Assembly (NCBI GenBank): GCA_943846785.1
Contig: OX044367.1
Span: forward strand, 1-64,000
DNA from: SCGC-AAA076-P13 sp905478035
Lineage (GTDB): Bacteria; Pseudomonadota; Gammaproteobacteria; Magnimaribacterales; D2472
DNA: 64,000 nt
Direction of reading: 5' to 3'
The position numbers and the translations under genes are program-made. The notes under the pieces are model-generated. The model was not told the origin of the DNA. It did no database searches and saw only the letters and a program-made list of their open reading frames with translations. Of this stretch, positions 9,666 to 18,423 are shown piece by piece (the first letter of the stretch is position 1; every line of letters starts with the position of its first letter).

Positions 9666-10675
9666 TTAGTCGACATACACATTTTCAGCTTTTTTGAGCT
9701 CGTGCGGATGACCAATATCGATCCAAAAATCTTTTAGATGATACATCCCAATTTTTTCACCTTGGTTGATTAATTTATTTATCACGTCAGGCATGTCAAA
9801 AGGAGGAGTATTTAGTATTATTTTTTCTAGAATAGTTTTATTGATGATATAAATGCCACTATTTATTAAAAATTGATTTCTAGGTTTTTCAACTATTGAG
9901 GTCACGCTATCACTACCGTAAACGACTCCAAATGGTACTTGCTGCTCATAATTTCTAACACAAATTGTAACATCTTTGCTACTATCGACATGGTGATCAA
10001 CTAATTGAGAATAGTTCAAATTCGTTAAAATATCTCCATTTGCTACGATTAAGTTCTCGCATCCGTTCTTTATTAATGTGAGGCACCCTCCTGTACCTAA
10101 AGGTGATGATTCATGAAGATACTGAATTTTTATTCCCAAATCAGACCCATCCCCAAAATACTCAGTAATAGATTCAGGAAGATAATGGGTTGAGATATAA
10201 AACTTTTTAATCCCATGTTTTATAAGACCCTCAATTATTCTCTCTAATATTGGTTTTTTATTCACATGGATCATAGGCTTGGGTATGTCTTGAGTAAGAG
10301 GCATCAAACGAGTTCCGAAACCACCAGCCATGATTAAAGCAGAAAAATTTTCCATCCCACTAGTCAAAGCTTTAAAAAAATAACCTTTTAAGTTTTTCCC
10401 TTTCTAATACCGGATATACCTCTCTACTGAGCAATGTTATGTCTGGCCGAAATAAAGTTGGAGCTTTGTTAGTTATTTGTAATACAGGATCATCAATAGA
10501 ATATCCCGCAAGCAATGCTCTTCTTATATCTCCCTCAGTAACAAGGACCGATCAATGTGATGCCGTCAACTATTAATGCTGTTCGTTCCTCAGGAAAGGT
10601 ATTTATTATATTAATAGCATCCCGAATAGAAGATTTAATAGTGACTGAAATTTTACTGAAATTATCGTATATCAT
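9666..10675 (-). CDS. PtmE-like nucleotidyltransferase with N-terminal CBS region (two frameshifts)
   Basis: The C-terminal 233 residues are a clear sugar-1-phosphate nucleotidyltransferase: IMAGGFGTRLMPLTQDIPK, then IVANGDILTNL, IVEKP and FWIDIGHPHEL. Translating upstream by hand gives a CBS-type region from ATG 10673-10675 (ISVTIKSSIRDAINII, then VTEGDIRRALLAGYSIDDP). Frames break near 10548 and at the seven-A run 10374-10380; with that run one base shorter, the protein reads through LKRLFFKALTSGMENF. CBS plus nucleotidyltransferase is the architecture of PtmE-type enzymes in legionaminic acid loci, which make GDP-activated glucosamine. A mannose- or glucose-1-phosphate activity is also possible. 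Confidence 0.8.
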
Positions 10676-10707
10676 ATTTACCAGATTTAAAGATTAAAGG
10701 ATACATT

Positions 10708-11980
10708 TTAGTCAGACCAAATACCTCTTGTGTCAATTACTATTGTAGCTTTTGGCTGCCGTTTTTTAAACTCATCATGATCAACTAATAAAACATGAAT
10801 GTCGGCATCAATATCACATTCTCCATAATCTACTAGTAAATTTTCATCATATTTTTTTGGTAGTTTTGATATATTAGGTTCAATCAAGAGGATTTGGACT
10901 GGTAGACTACATATTTTATCAGCTATTTGCAGCGCTGGACTCTCTCGAAGGTCATCTATATTTGCTTTGAATGCCAAACCATAACAAGCAATTTTGACGT
11001 CAGCTGCAGATTTACTAGGGTTAGCTAATAGATAGTTAGCCACTGCCTGCTTAACTTTCCCAAAGACCCAATTAGGCTTTGCATCATTAACTCTCCTTCC
11101 CACCGTAATTAATTGCGATTCCTCAGGTGCAGCTGAAGCAATAAACCAAGGATCAACTGCTATGCAATGCCCACCAACACCAGGACCCAGGCTTTAATAT
11201 ATTTACTCTTGGGTGCCTGTTAGATAACTCAATGAGTTCCCACACATCAATGCCTAACTTATCACAAATAATTGATAGCTCATTGGCGAAAGCAATACTT
11301 ACATCTCGTGAGGCGTTTTCAGTTAACTTCGCCATTTCAGCTGTTCGAGCATTGGTCACCACACAATCACCTTTAACAAAAATCTTATAAAGTTCAATTG
11401 CAGCCTTTGAGCAATTTTCGCTCATACCACCGATAATGCGATCATTCATTACAAGCTCCCTAATCACATGCCCTGGAAGTACTCGCTCAGGGCAATAAGC
11501 AACTCTAACATCAGAATCATCATTATGAGTTTGGGGGAAAGTAAGGTCAGGCCTTGCTTGCGATAACCAATCTGCCATTTGTTCTGTTGCACCAACTGGA
11601 GATGTAGATTCAAGAATTACTAGATCTCCTTTTTTTAGTACTTTAGAAATTGATTCAGCAGCAGCTTTAATAAAAGAAAGATCTGGCTCTGGTAATGAAT
11701 TCTTAGTCTTGACGGGTAAAAATGGTGTTGGTACTGAAATTAGGAAGGCTTCTGCTGGTTCTGGGGTGATTGTAGCTCTTAAAAAATCTCCATAGACTGC
11801 TTCCTTGACCATTTCGCTAAGCCCAGGTTCAACAATGTGAATTTGACCTGCATTAATTGTATTTACAGCATGCTTATTTATATCTACACCAATTACTTTC
11901 TTTTCTTTGGAGGCAAACATTGCTGCAGTTGGTAAGCCAATGTAACCAAGACCAATCACAGAAATTGTATTAAATAACAT
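10708..11980 (-). CDS. wecC: UDP-N-acetyl-D-mannosamine dehydrogenase (one frameshift)
   Basis: Two frames make about 425 residues of the UDP-glucose/UDP-mannose dehydrogenase family. The N-terminal piece (11153-11980) has VIGLGYIGLPTAAMFA, LESTSPVGATEQMA, CPERVLPGHVI and the central helix LTENASRDVSIAFANE. The C-terminal piece (10708-11103) has ACYGLAFKANIDDLRESPAL and ends in VIDTRGIW. Reading across the break near 11185-11195 restores PGVGGHCIAVDPWFIA, which carries the catalytic cysteine. The enzyme oxidises UDP-ManNAc to UDP-ManNAcA. It follows wecB with a 9-base spacer, so both enzymes of that branch are made together. Confidence 0.92.
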
Positions 11981-11989
11981 ATTATTCCC

Positions 11990-13107
11990 TTAAGCTAAAA
12001 ACTCTAAAATGCGCCCAGAGGCCAATCCATCACCATAAGGATTGTGAGCTTTGCTCATTTTTTGATATTCGTCAGAATCTGTTAGTAAAAGACTTACCTG
12101 ACTGACTATTGTCTCAACATCTGTTCCAACTAACCTTACAGTCCCAGCATCAATAGCTTCAGGACGCTCAGTTGTATCTCGCATGACAAGAACCGGCTTA
12201 CCTAGGGAAGGCGCTTCTTCTTGAATGCCACCTGAATCGGTTAATATAATTGCTGCTCTATCCATTAAATAACAAAATGGGAGATACTGCTGTGGTTCAA
12301 TTAAAAATACATTATCCAAATCATTGAGCAATCGATTTACTGGTTCATGTACCTTTGGATTAAGGTGAACAGGATATAAAACTTGAGCCTTCAGGATGCT
12401 TTACTGCAATTTGCCGCAGAGCTTCACAAATTCTTTCAAACCCACCACCAAAGTTTTCACGACGATGGCCTGTAACTAATATTAATTTTTTATTTGGGTC
12501 AAGAAAATTGAATGAAGAAACTATGGTTTCATAAAGAGATTTTTCTTGCTTTAACTTTTCTCTTACCCAAAATAAAGCATCAATCACCGTATTTCCAGTT
12601 ACGATAATATCATCTTCTGACACACCCTCATGTAGCAAATTATTTTTGGAACCAATCGTAGGGGCTAAATGATAATTTGTAATCACACTAGTAAGCCTTC
12701 TATTAGCTTCTTCGGGCCATGGCGAATATATATTGCCTGTTCTTAGCCCTGCCTCAACATGGCCAACTTTAATTTTCTGATAATAGGCTGCCAATGATGC
12801 AGATAATGAAGTTGCAGTGTCCCCATGCACTAACACTATATCAGGCTTAAACTCCTCCAAAACTGGCTTTAAACCACCAAGAATAGAAATTGTTACATCA
12901 TTTAGTGTTTGATCTGATGTCATGATATTAAGATCGAAGTCAGGCTTTATTTCAAATAATTCTAAAACCTGATCAAGCATCTCGCGATGTTGAGCTGTTA
13001 CACAGACCTTTGCATTAAAACGACCGTCAGCTTCAAGCGAATGAACTAATGGTGCCATCTTTATTGCTTCGGGACGAGTTCCAAATACGCTTAGTATTTT
13101 TTTTCAT
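11990..13107 (-). CDS. wecB: UDP-N-acetylglucosamine 2-epimerase, non-hydrolysing (two frameshifts)
   Basis: About 372 residues in three frames. The start at ATG 13105-13107 gives MKKILSVFGTRPEAIKMAPL only if the eight-T run 13097-13104 is one base too long. The central piece has QHREMLDQVLELF, HGDTATSLSAS, GHVEAGLRTGN and TGHRRENFGGGFERI. The second break, near 12385, leads to QVLYPVHLNPKVHEPV and DSGGIQEEAPSLGKPVLVMR, the UDP-binding site. The enzyme interconverts UDP-GlcNAc and UDP-ManNAc in the cytoplasm and feeds wecC directly downstream. The breaks sit in homopolymers or simple sequence, and every family motif is present. Confidence 0.93.
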
Positions 13108-13176
13108 ATCAATTATTTAAAGTTTGTATTTTTATTTTAAATTAATTTTTGTTAGTTGACATCAAAGATGAGTAGC

Positions 13177-14120
13177 TTAGGCAGTCTTTTTCTTAAAAAC
13201 ATAGTATTTTATAAGAACTAAAGAAATACTAAACATCCCACCCAATAGTGAGCTTAAGATTAAAATTAAGAGTCTTTTAGGCTCTGACTTTTGCTCCATC
13301 ATTGCTGGAGGGTCAATGTAATCAAAAACGTAAAATTGATTGGCTTCAATTAGGGTTAACTTTTTAGTTTCTTCTTGCAGAGTTGAGCTAAGACTTGTTT
13401 AATTTCAGATAAACCTAGTCATTGAAATTTGTTGATTAAGATAGCTAACAGCCTTTTCTGATTCTGATTTATCTTTTTGTCTATAAAAACTATTAACTTC
13501 ATTAACAACTAACTCAGCCCATTGCTTCGCAATAAATGGTGATTGGTGTTTGATTGATAGAGTGATGAAGCCAGATTTTTTATCTTCACTTAAGCTTAAG
13601 TGTTTTGTTTAAATACTTCAAAGCTTTCTTGAGCACTTGGTATTTGTTGTTGGGTAAGAATAATCTCTAACCCAAGTATTGCTGTTCATTTCATAAATAC
13701 TCTCATCATAAATCAGTGTATTTGTTTTAGAGTTCCAAGATTTAACAGCCATAAGATCTGGCAAGTAAATATTTGTCAGTATGTTGTTTTCAAAGAAACT
13801 CAGAGAGCTAATCTTTTGTATTGCTTTTGCAGAATTACCCTCATCACCACCAGAAGGAAGATTTATCCCAGCAAGCCCTGCAAGGCCGCTATAACTTCCA
13901 AGAGCTCCAGAAATGCCGCTAGATGAATTAACAGGAACTAGTAAAGCTTTAGATTCATATATATTAGGCAAGAGAGGCTATAAATAACTCCAATAATCGA
14001 TACAAAAGCTGTTAGAGAAACAATAATCCATTTTCCCTCCAATAGAACATAAAAAAGTTCTCGAAGATCTATTTCATCATCAAAATCGTTGGGATGTTTA
14101 TTGCTATGTTCTTCTTGCAT
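13177..14120 (-). CDS. wzz: Wzz-type polysaccharide chain-length determinant (several frameshifts)
   Basis: The N-terminal piece (13938-14120) has a cytoplasmic acidic start (DDEIDLRELFYVLLEGKW) and the first transmembrane helix (IIVSLTAFVSIIGVIYSL). The next frame (from 13971) gives ESKALLVPVNSSSG and a Gly/Ser-rich loop. Hand translation of the end gives IKHQSPFIAKQWAELVVNEVN, then PPAMMEQKSEPKRL and the second helix LILILSSLLGGMFSISLVL, ending at TAA 13177-13179. This is the Wzz/PCP layout: two helices flanking a periplasmic domain, with a proline/glycine-rich region at the second helix. At least three breaks (near 13960, 13630 and 13410). It sets polymer chain length at the inner membrane. 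Confidence 0.85.
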
Positions 14121-14433
14121 AAAAAATTATGTATTATATATGAGTTAAGTTTATCGTATTCTTGTTTCTTTTTGATAATAAATTGCTTTGTTATAGCTGT
14201 TTTTTCTTGGATACCCTTCGGGTTAAAATATATGCATAATTTAATTTTTTGTTTGAATTATTAAAGTTATTTATTTTAATAAACCCAATATCTATCAATG
14301 CCTTAAGACAATAATTGACCTTTCCTATACTGAAGCCAGTTTTGAGATATTAGTCTTTGAGATGCTTTGCCATCTTTTTCAATAATATGCATAAGATCTA
14401 ATTGGTCTTCTGTAATACTTTGGTGTTTTTCAT
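14069..14433 (-). CDS. EPS-associated MarR-family regulator (frameshifted)
   Basis: Found only by reading the three frames together. From ATG 14431-14433, adding one base to the T run 14426-14430 gives MKKHQSITEDQLDLMHII, then EKDGKASQRLISQ. After a second break it reads KTGFSIGKVNYCLKALIDIG and FIKINNFNNSNKKLNYAYIL, and after a third KGIQEKTAITKQFIIKKK. This matches the small winged-helix regulators called EPS-associated MarR proteins, found at the head of exopolysaccharide loci. The recognition helix would be in GFSIGKVNYCLKAL. The true stop is unclear: the last frame closes at 14069-14071 inside wzz, while the family length of about 105 residues would end near 14120-14130. Confidence 0.72.
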
Positions 14434-14480
14434 GAGATTATAATTTATAGAGTGATTAATGTATAAAAAAATAATTGATT

Positions 14481-14494
14481 AATAGCTACCGCAC
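14481..14494 (-). promoter_or_regulatory. Candidate ops element for RfaH recruitment
   Basis: The minus strand reads GTGCGGTAGCTATT here. Bases 14485-14492 are GCGGTAGC, identical to positions 2-9 of the E. coli ops element (GGCGGTAGCGTG), including the GC-GGTA-GC mini-hairpin; positions 1 and 10-12 differ. It lies in the untranslated leader between an RfaH-like gene and the first genes of the polysaccharide operon, on the transcribed strand. That is where ops sites sit in capsule and LPS operons. Functional assignment is inference from position and partial match. Confidence 0.55.
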
Positions 14495-14578
14495 GGATTA
14501 TAATTAAAATAATTTTTTAATTAGCACCGTTCAACATTTGAACAATTATATTATTATGTGTTTTTATAGTCAATATTT

Positions 14579-15050
14579 TTAAAAGATAAGATCTTTTTCT
14601 GGGATAGTAACTCTTCTCATAGAGCCAAGAAAAGAAAGAAGGACGCCAACTCTTTCTTTAGAAGGAAGTGAGCAAACTTTTACTATGCTTCCTTTAAAGA
14701 ACCCTTTGCAATAATGCATCTTGACCTATTTGTATTTGTGAGACTATTGGATCTATTTTTGATGTTTCTTCTACCATTTGCATAGCTTTAATATCTTCAT
14801 TAGAAATGCAGGGATATTATCTCCAAATTTTATAATATTTTTTATACCCATTGTATATTTAAGAGCTGAGTAATTTTCAAGACTAGTATTAATAAAAATA
14901 TAGCCAGGAAAGAGTACTTCCTCTTTGGATTAGAATTAATCTTTTTTATTGTTATTTTCGGTAAATAATAGTCAAATTTTGATTTAATAGATTGCTTTCT
15001 AATCTTTTAACTTCGTTAGTTTTATATGGCATAAGCCATTTTTTTTTCAT
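14579..15050 (-). CDS. rfaH: RfaH-like transcription antiterminator (about three frameshifts)
   Basis: Hand translation from ATG 15048-15050 gives KKKWLMPYKTNEVKRLESNL and YYLPKITIKKI. After a break near 14930 it reads EEVLFPGYIFINTSLENYSA, then YTMGIKNIIKFGDNIP. After a second near 14815 comes ISNEDIKAMQMVEE, and after a third near 14700 FFKGSIVKVCSLPSKERVGV and LLSFLGSMRRVTIPEKDLIF, ending at TAA 14579-14581. Total is about 157 residues. LFPGYIFI is the NusG N-terminal-domain signature, and the order NGN domain then KOW-type domain is complete. RfaH binds RNA polymerase paused at ops sites and prevents early termination in long surface-polysaccharide operons. The gene directly precedes such an operon with an ops-like site between. 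Confidence 0.8.
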
Positions 15051-15057
15051 ATATATG

Positions 15058-15144
15058 TGGTACCCGAGGCCGGACTTGAACCGGCACGATATTTCTATCG
15101 AGGGATTTTAAGTCCCTTGTGTCTACCAATTCCACCACTCGGGC
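15058..15144 (-). tRNA. leuZ: tRNA-Leu (anticodon UAA)
   Basis: The reverse complement folds as a class II tRNA. The acceptor is GCCCGAG paired with CTCGGGT, with an encoded CCA end. The anticodon region GGGACTTAAAATCCC gives anticodon UAA. The long variable arm is CGATAGAAATATCG and the T arm GCCGGTTCAAGTCCGGC. The 87 bases include CCA. It follows tRNA-Cys by 62 bases, the same order as cysT-leuZ downstream of pgsA in E. coli. The polysaccharide island begins right after its 3' end. Confidence 0.97.
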
Positions 15145-15206
15145 AAGTTAATTGGTACCAATTTATAATCATTATACTTTTATATATATAAATGTCTTTA
15201 AAATAT

Positions 15207-15280
15207 TGGAGGCTGAAGCCGGAATCGAACCGGCGTAAACGGCTTTGCAGGCCGCTGCATAACCACTCTGCCATCCAGCC
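15207..15280 (-). tRNA. cysT: tRNA-Cys (anticodon GCA)
   Basis: The reverse complement gives acceptor GGCTGGA / TTCAGCC with encoded CCA, D loop region GCAGAGTGGTTATGC, anticodon stem-loop CGGCCTGCAAAGCCG with anticodon GCA, and T arm CGCCGGTTCGATTCCGGC. It is 74 bases long. It lies between the pgsA side and tRNA-Leu, as in other gammaproteobacteria. The tRNA-Gly that E. coli has before cysT is not seen here. Confidence 0.97.
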
Positions 15281-15331
15281 AATTAAGCATGATGTATTGT
15301 ATACATCTATAAGGGAAAGTAAAAAGATAAA

Positions 15332-16087
15332 TTAATCTTTATCCAGTCTCTCAATATCACTTTCTATACAATCTTCACCATATTGAATTTCAATAATATG
15401 CTGTTTTCATTAGAAGGATTGCTTATTTGATGCCAATGTCCAACTGGAACAAGATAATGATCAAATTTATTAAGTTGTAACTCTTTTTATTCTTATTATA
15501 GGATCATTTGAATATGAGACATACACTGACCCTTCACTGACAAGCCAAATCTCATTTCTTTTAAAATGTCTTTGAAAACTCATCGCTTTACCGGGTCGAC
15601 TATTAACTCTTTAACTTTAATTTCTTTGTTTCAAATAAATTAAAAAAAGACCCCCACTGCCTTTCTTCAAAATAATATTGCCATTTTTTAAGAATCCATG
15701 ATGATGAATTCTTTTTATCATCACCCCAACACTAAAAATAAAATTTATATCAGCAACAGACATTTCTGGTATATTTTTTTTATCTCTATCCCACCATTAG
15801 CAAAATAAATATCATCATTAGGATAAGTTTTTTAATTTCTTCTAATGCATTTATGCAAGACCCTTTCATCATCTTAAAACCAATAACTTCATCTACAAAT
15901 TTTATTGATTCAACTATAGCTTTTCTTTCATCAAATGGCATAAAAAATTTACCTTTCTTTTTTTAAGCCAAGCATCACTATTTAAAGCAACTATTAATTT
16001 ATCTCCATGACTCTTTGCAGATTTAAAATAAGCAATATGGCCAGAATGAATTGGATCAAAACCCCCACTAACAACTACTATTTTCAT
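15332..16087 (-). CDS. Cytidylyltransferase-like protein fused to a cupin domain (several frameshifts)
   Basis: Hand translation from ATG 16085-16087 gives MKIVVVSGGFDPIHSGHIAY and DKLIVALNSDAWLKKR, the nucleotidyltransferase signature with its HxGH motif. After a break near 15955 it reads MPFDERKAIVESIKFVDEVI, and later FANGGDRDKKNIPEMS. The second half has KKWQYYFEERQWGSFF, then RPGKAMSFQRHFKRNEIW, the phosphomannose-isomerase-type cupin pattern. It ends with IEIQYGEDCIESDIERLDKD at TAA 15332-15334. At least four breaks. The two domains suggest a sugar-phosphate activating enzyme with a sugar-binding cupin; the real substrate is unknown. It sits between pgsA and tRNA-Cys, outside the normal order. 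Confidence 0.65.
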
Positions 16088-16091
16088 TATT

Positions 16092-16640
16092 TTAGGGAGT
16101 CAGTATCTTTAAAAGAATTAATTGTATATACAATAGCCTGTATACAAAGTGATAAAAAGAGAGAGCAAAAAGAAGAATATCTGCAACAACAATAAGAAGC
16201 ATATTATTTAAAGTTAGTGCAATAAGGTAAATACTGATTGTAAAAAGTTGAATTGTGGTTTTAATTTTTGCTAAAAAAGTAACTTTAGTTGCATCACTTT
16301 TATTATTTCTAGCATTTAAGTCTCTTAATGCTCCAACCCAAATTTCTCTTGTAATAATTAGAGCTGCAAAAAATCCAATTAAATAACTTGAAAGATTTAC
16401 TGCTAAACCAAAAAAAACAAATACTATAAGAATTTTATCAGCTATTGGATCAAGTATTTCTCCAAGTTGAGAAACTGCATTATATTTTCTTGCTAAGTAA
16501 CCATCTAACCAATCTGTGAAACCAGCAATATAAAACAAGATAAGTGCTAGCAAGTAACCATCTGAAGACATCAATAAAAGAAAAATAATTGCTGCTAATA
16601 CAATTCTTGAAAATGTTAGAAGATTTATAAAAGTAATCAT
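16092..16640 (-). CDS. pgsA: CDP-diacylglycerol--glycerol-3-phosphate 3-phosphatidyltransferase
   Basis: An intact 182-residue membrane enzyme. It carries the CDP-alcohol phosphotransferase motif as DWLDGYLARK followed by GEILDPIADK (residues about 42-70), with four or more hydrophobic helices. It makes phosphatidylglycerol-phosphate at the inner membrane, the first step toward phosphatidylglycerol and cardiolipin. Its ATG shares one base with the uvrC stop (TAATG), matching the conserved uvrC-pgsA pair. It is the only undamaged gene in the surrounding error-rich stretch. Confidence 0.96.
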   Translation of the reverse strand: MITFINLLTFSRIVLAAIIFLLLMSSDGYLLALILFYIAGFTDWLDGYLARKYNAVSQLGEILDPIADKILIVFVFFGLAVNLSSYLIGFFAALIITREIWVGALRDLNARNNKSDATKVTFLAKIKTTIQLFTISIYLIALTLNNMLLIVVADILLFALSFYHFVYRLLYIQLILLKILTP

Positions 16641-18423
16641 TATTTGATATTTTGTTTTATTAGATTAGCTATTTTGTCATTAATGCCTCTTACAGTCATT
16701 AAATCTTCTATATTTGCAGATTTTATATTTTTTAAACTTTTAAATTTTAGAAGTATCTTATTTTTTAATGCAGGGCCAATGCCTGGGATTAAGTCTAGTT
16801 GTGATTTTTTTATAGAGCCCCTTTTCTTCTTTCTTTGAGCAGTTATTGCAAATCTATGTGACTCATCTCTCATTTCCTGAAGAACAAGATATGCTTTTGA
16901 GTACTTATCTAATTCTACAATCACCATTATCAGCAAGAATGGTTTCAGTAGCTCTTACCCTGTTCGATCCTTTAACAATTGAAATAACCTCAATATCGTT
17001 ATAGATCGATTTATCAATTACTGATTTGCTATATTTCAACTGAGTTTTGCCGCCATCTATTAAAATGATATCTGGCTTAATATTAGGATCATCATAATAC
17101 TTTATTCTTCTTTCAAGCACGTGTTCCAAGGAGCCCACATCATTACCAGACAACTCTTTCGGAATATTAAAAGTTCTATATTCTTTTTTTTGGGGCCTTG
17201 ATTGGAAAATACCACACATGATGAAACAGCATGATCTCCAGAAATATGACTAATATCGTATGCCTCAATTTTTTTAATGTTATCTTTTAAACTCATAGCA
17301 TTTTTAAGCTCATTAAATGCAAAGGTATATTTATCCTCTTTACTAATATGATTTTGTATAACTTGTTTAGCATTTATTTTACAAAGATTAAAAATCGGTC
17401 TAATGGATTTATCAGGAGTATGGGTTAGATTTACTTTAACGTTATATTTTTTTTGAATTACTTTGGATAATAGGTCTTTCGATCTTAGTGCATCAGTAGA
17501 CATAATTTTCTTTGGGATATCTGGCTGATTATCATAAAAGTTAATACTGCGCTTTGATAAACTTCCTCTAATGAATCATAGTGAGCCTGTTTTATAAGAT
17601 GAGTTTTTGTCCCTCTTATTTTTCCTCTTCTTACAACAATAATGCATATGCCTAGATAGTTATCTTCTGCATGGACAGAAAAGATATCAACATCCCTAGC
17701 CAGAGTTACAACAGACTGCTCCTCTCTTAACAGTTGAAGTCTTCTTAGCTCTATCTCGAATCTCTGCTGCTTTTTCAAATTCAAGCTTTTTTGATGCTTT
17801 TTCAATATCTGAGGTTAGTTTATTGATAGTTTGATTATCAGAGGAGGAAAGGTAAGATTTTGCACTAGCAATATCCTCGAAGTAATCTGTTTTTGATATT
17901 TTTTTCACACATGGAGCTGAGCATCTTTTCATTTGAAATTCTATACATGGACGAGTCCTATTGGTAAAAGTTGTATCACTACAATTTCTTACTTGAAAAA
18001 TTTTTTGTATTTCTTTGATGGATTTCTTAACTGCTTCTGAGCTAACAAATGGTCCAAAGAATTTTGAATCAACAGCTTTCTTGGTTCTCTTTGAGTAAAT
18101 ACCTGGATACTCATGATCTAAAGAAAAGAAAATATAAGGATATGTTTTGTCATCTCGTAAAAGAATATTAAATTTTGGTTTATTTTCTTTGATCAGCATC
18201 TGCTCTAAAAAAGAGCCTCAACTTCATTCTTTGTTGTAAAAGTTTCTATATTGTCCGTTAGTAGCTTTATCTGTCTGGTTTTTCTATCTTTAAATGAGTT
18301 ACCAAAATAGCTTGAAACTCTTTTTTTTAAATTTTTTGCTTTACCAATATAGATAATTTCGTGGTTGCTAAAAAATTTATAAACTCCAGGTGTGCTCGGA
18401 ACCTTTGTAAGCTCAACCGCCAT
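16640..18423 (-). CDS. uvrC: Excinuclease ABC subunit C (about five frameshifts)
   Basis: Six frame pieces reconstruct a near full-length UvrC of about 595 residues. The GIY-YIG nuclease domain is GVYKFFSNHEIIYIGKAKNL. Then come NILLRDDKTYPYIFF and RPCIEFQMKRCSAPCVK, the UVR helices (KLEFEKAAEIRDRA), the RNase-H-like endonuclease domain (EAYDISHISGDHAVSSCVVF, IILIDGGKTQL, AMRDESHRFAI-like), and the C-terminal helix-hairpin-helix pair (IPGIGPALKNKIL). Breaks fall near 18200, 17700-17800, 17495, 17165 and 16915. UvrC makes both incisions in nucleotide excision repair. ATG 18421-18423 (MAVELTKVPSTPG) fits best and overlaps the end of pgi. Confidence 0.93.

Noticed and set aside
16644..16838. Plus-strand frame over the uvrC end
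   Set aside because: Antisense to the helix-hairpin-helix region of UvrC; no independent support.
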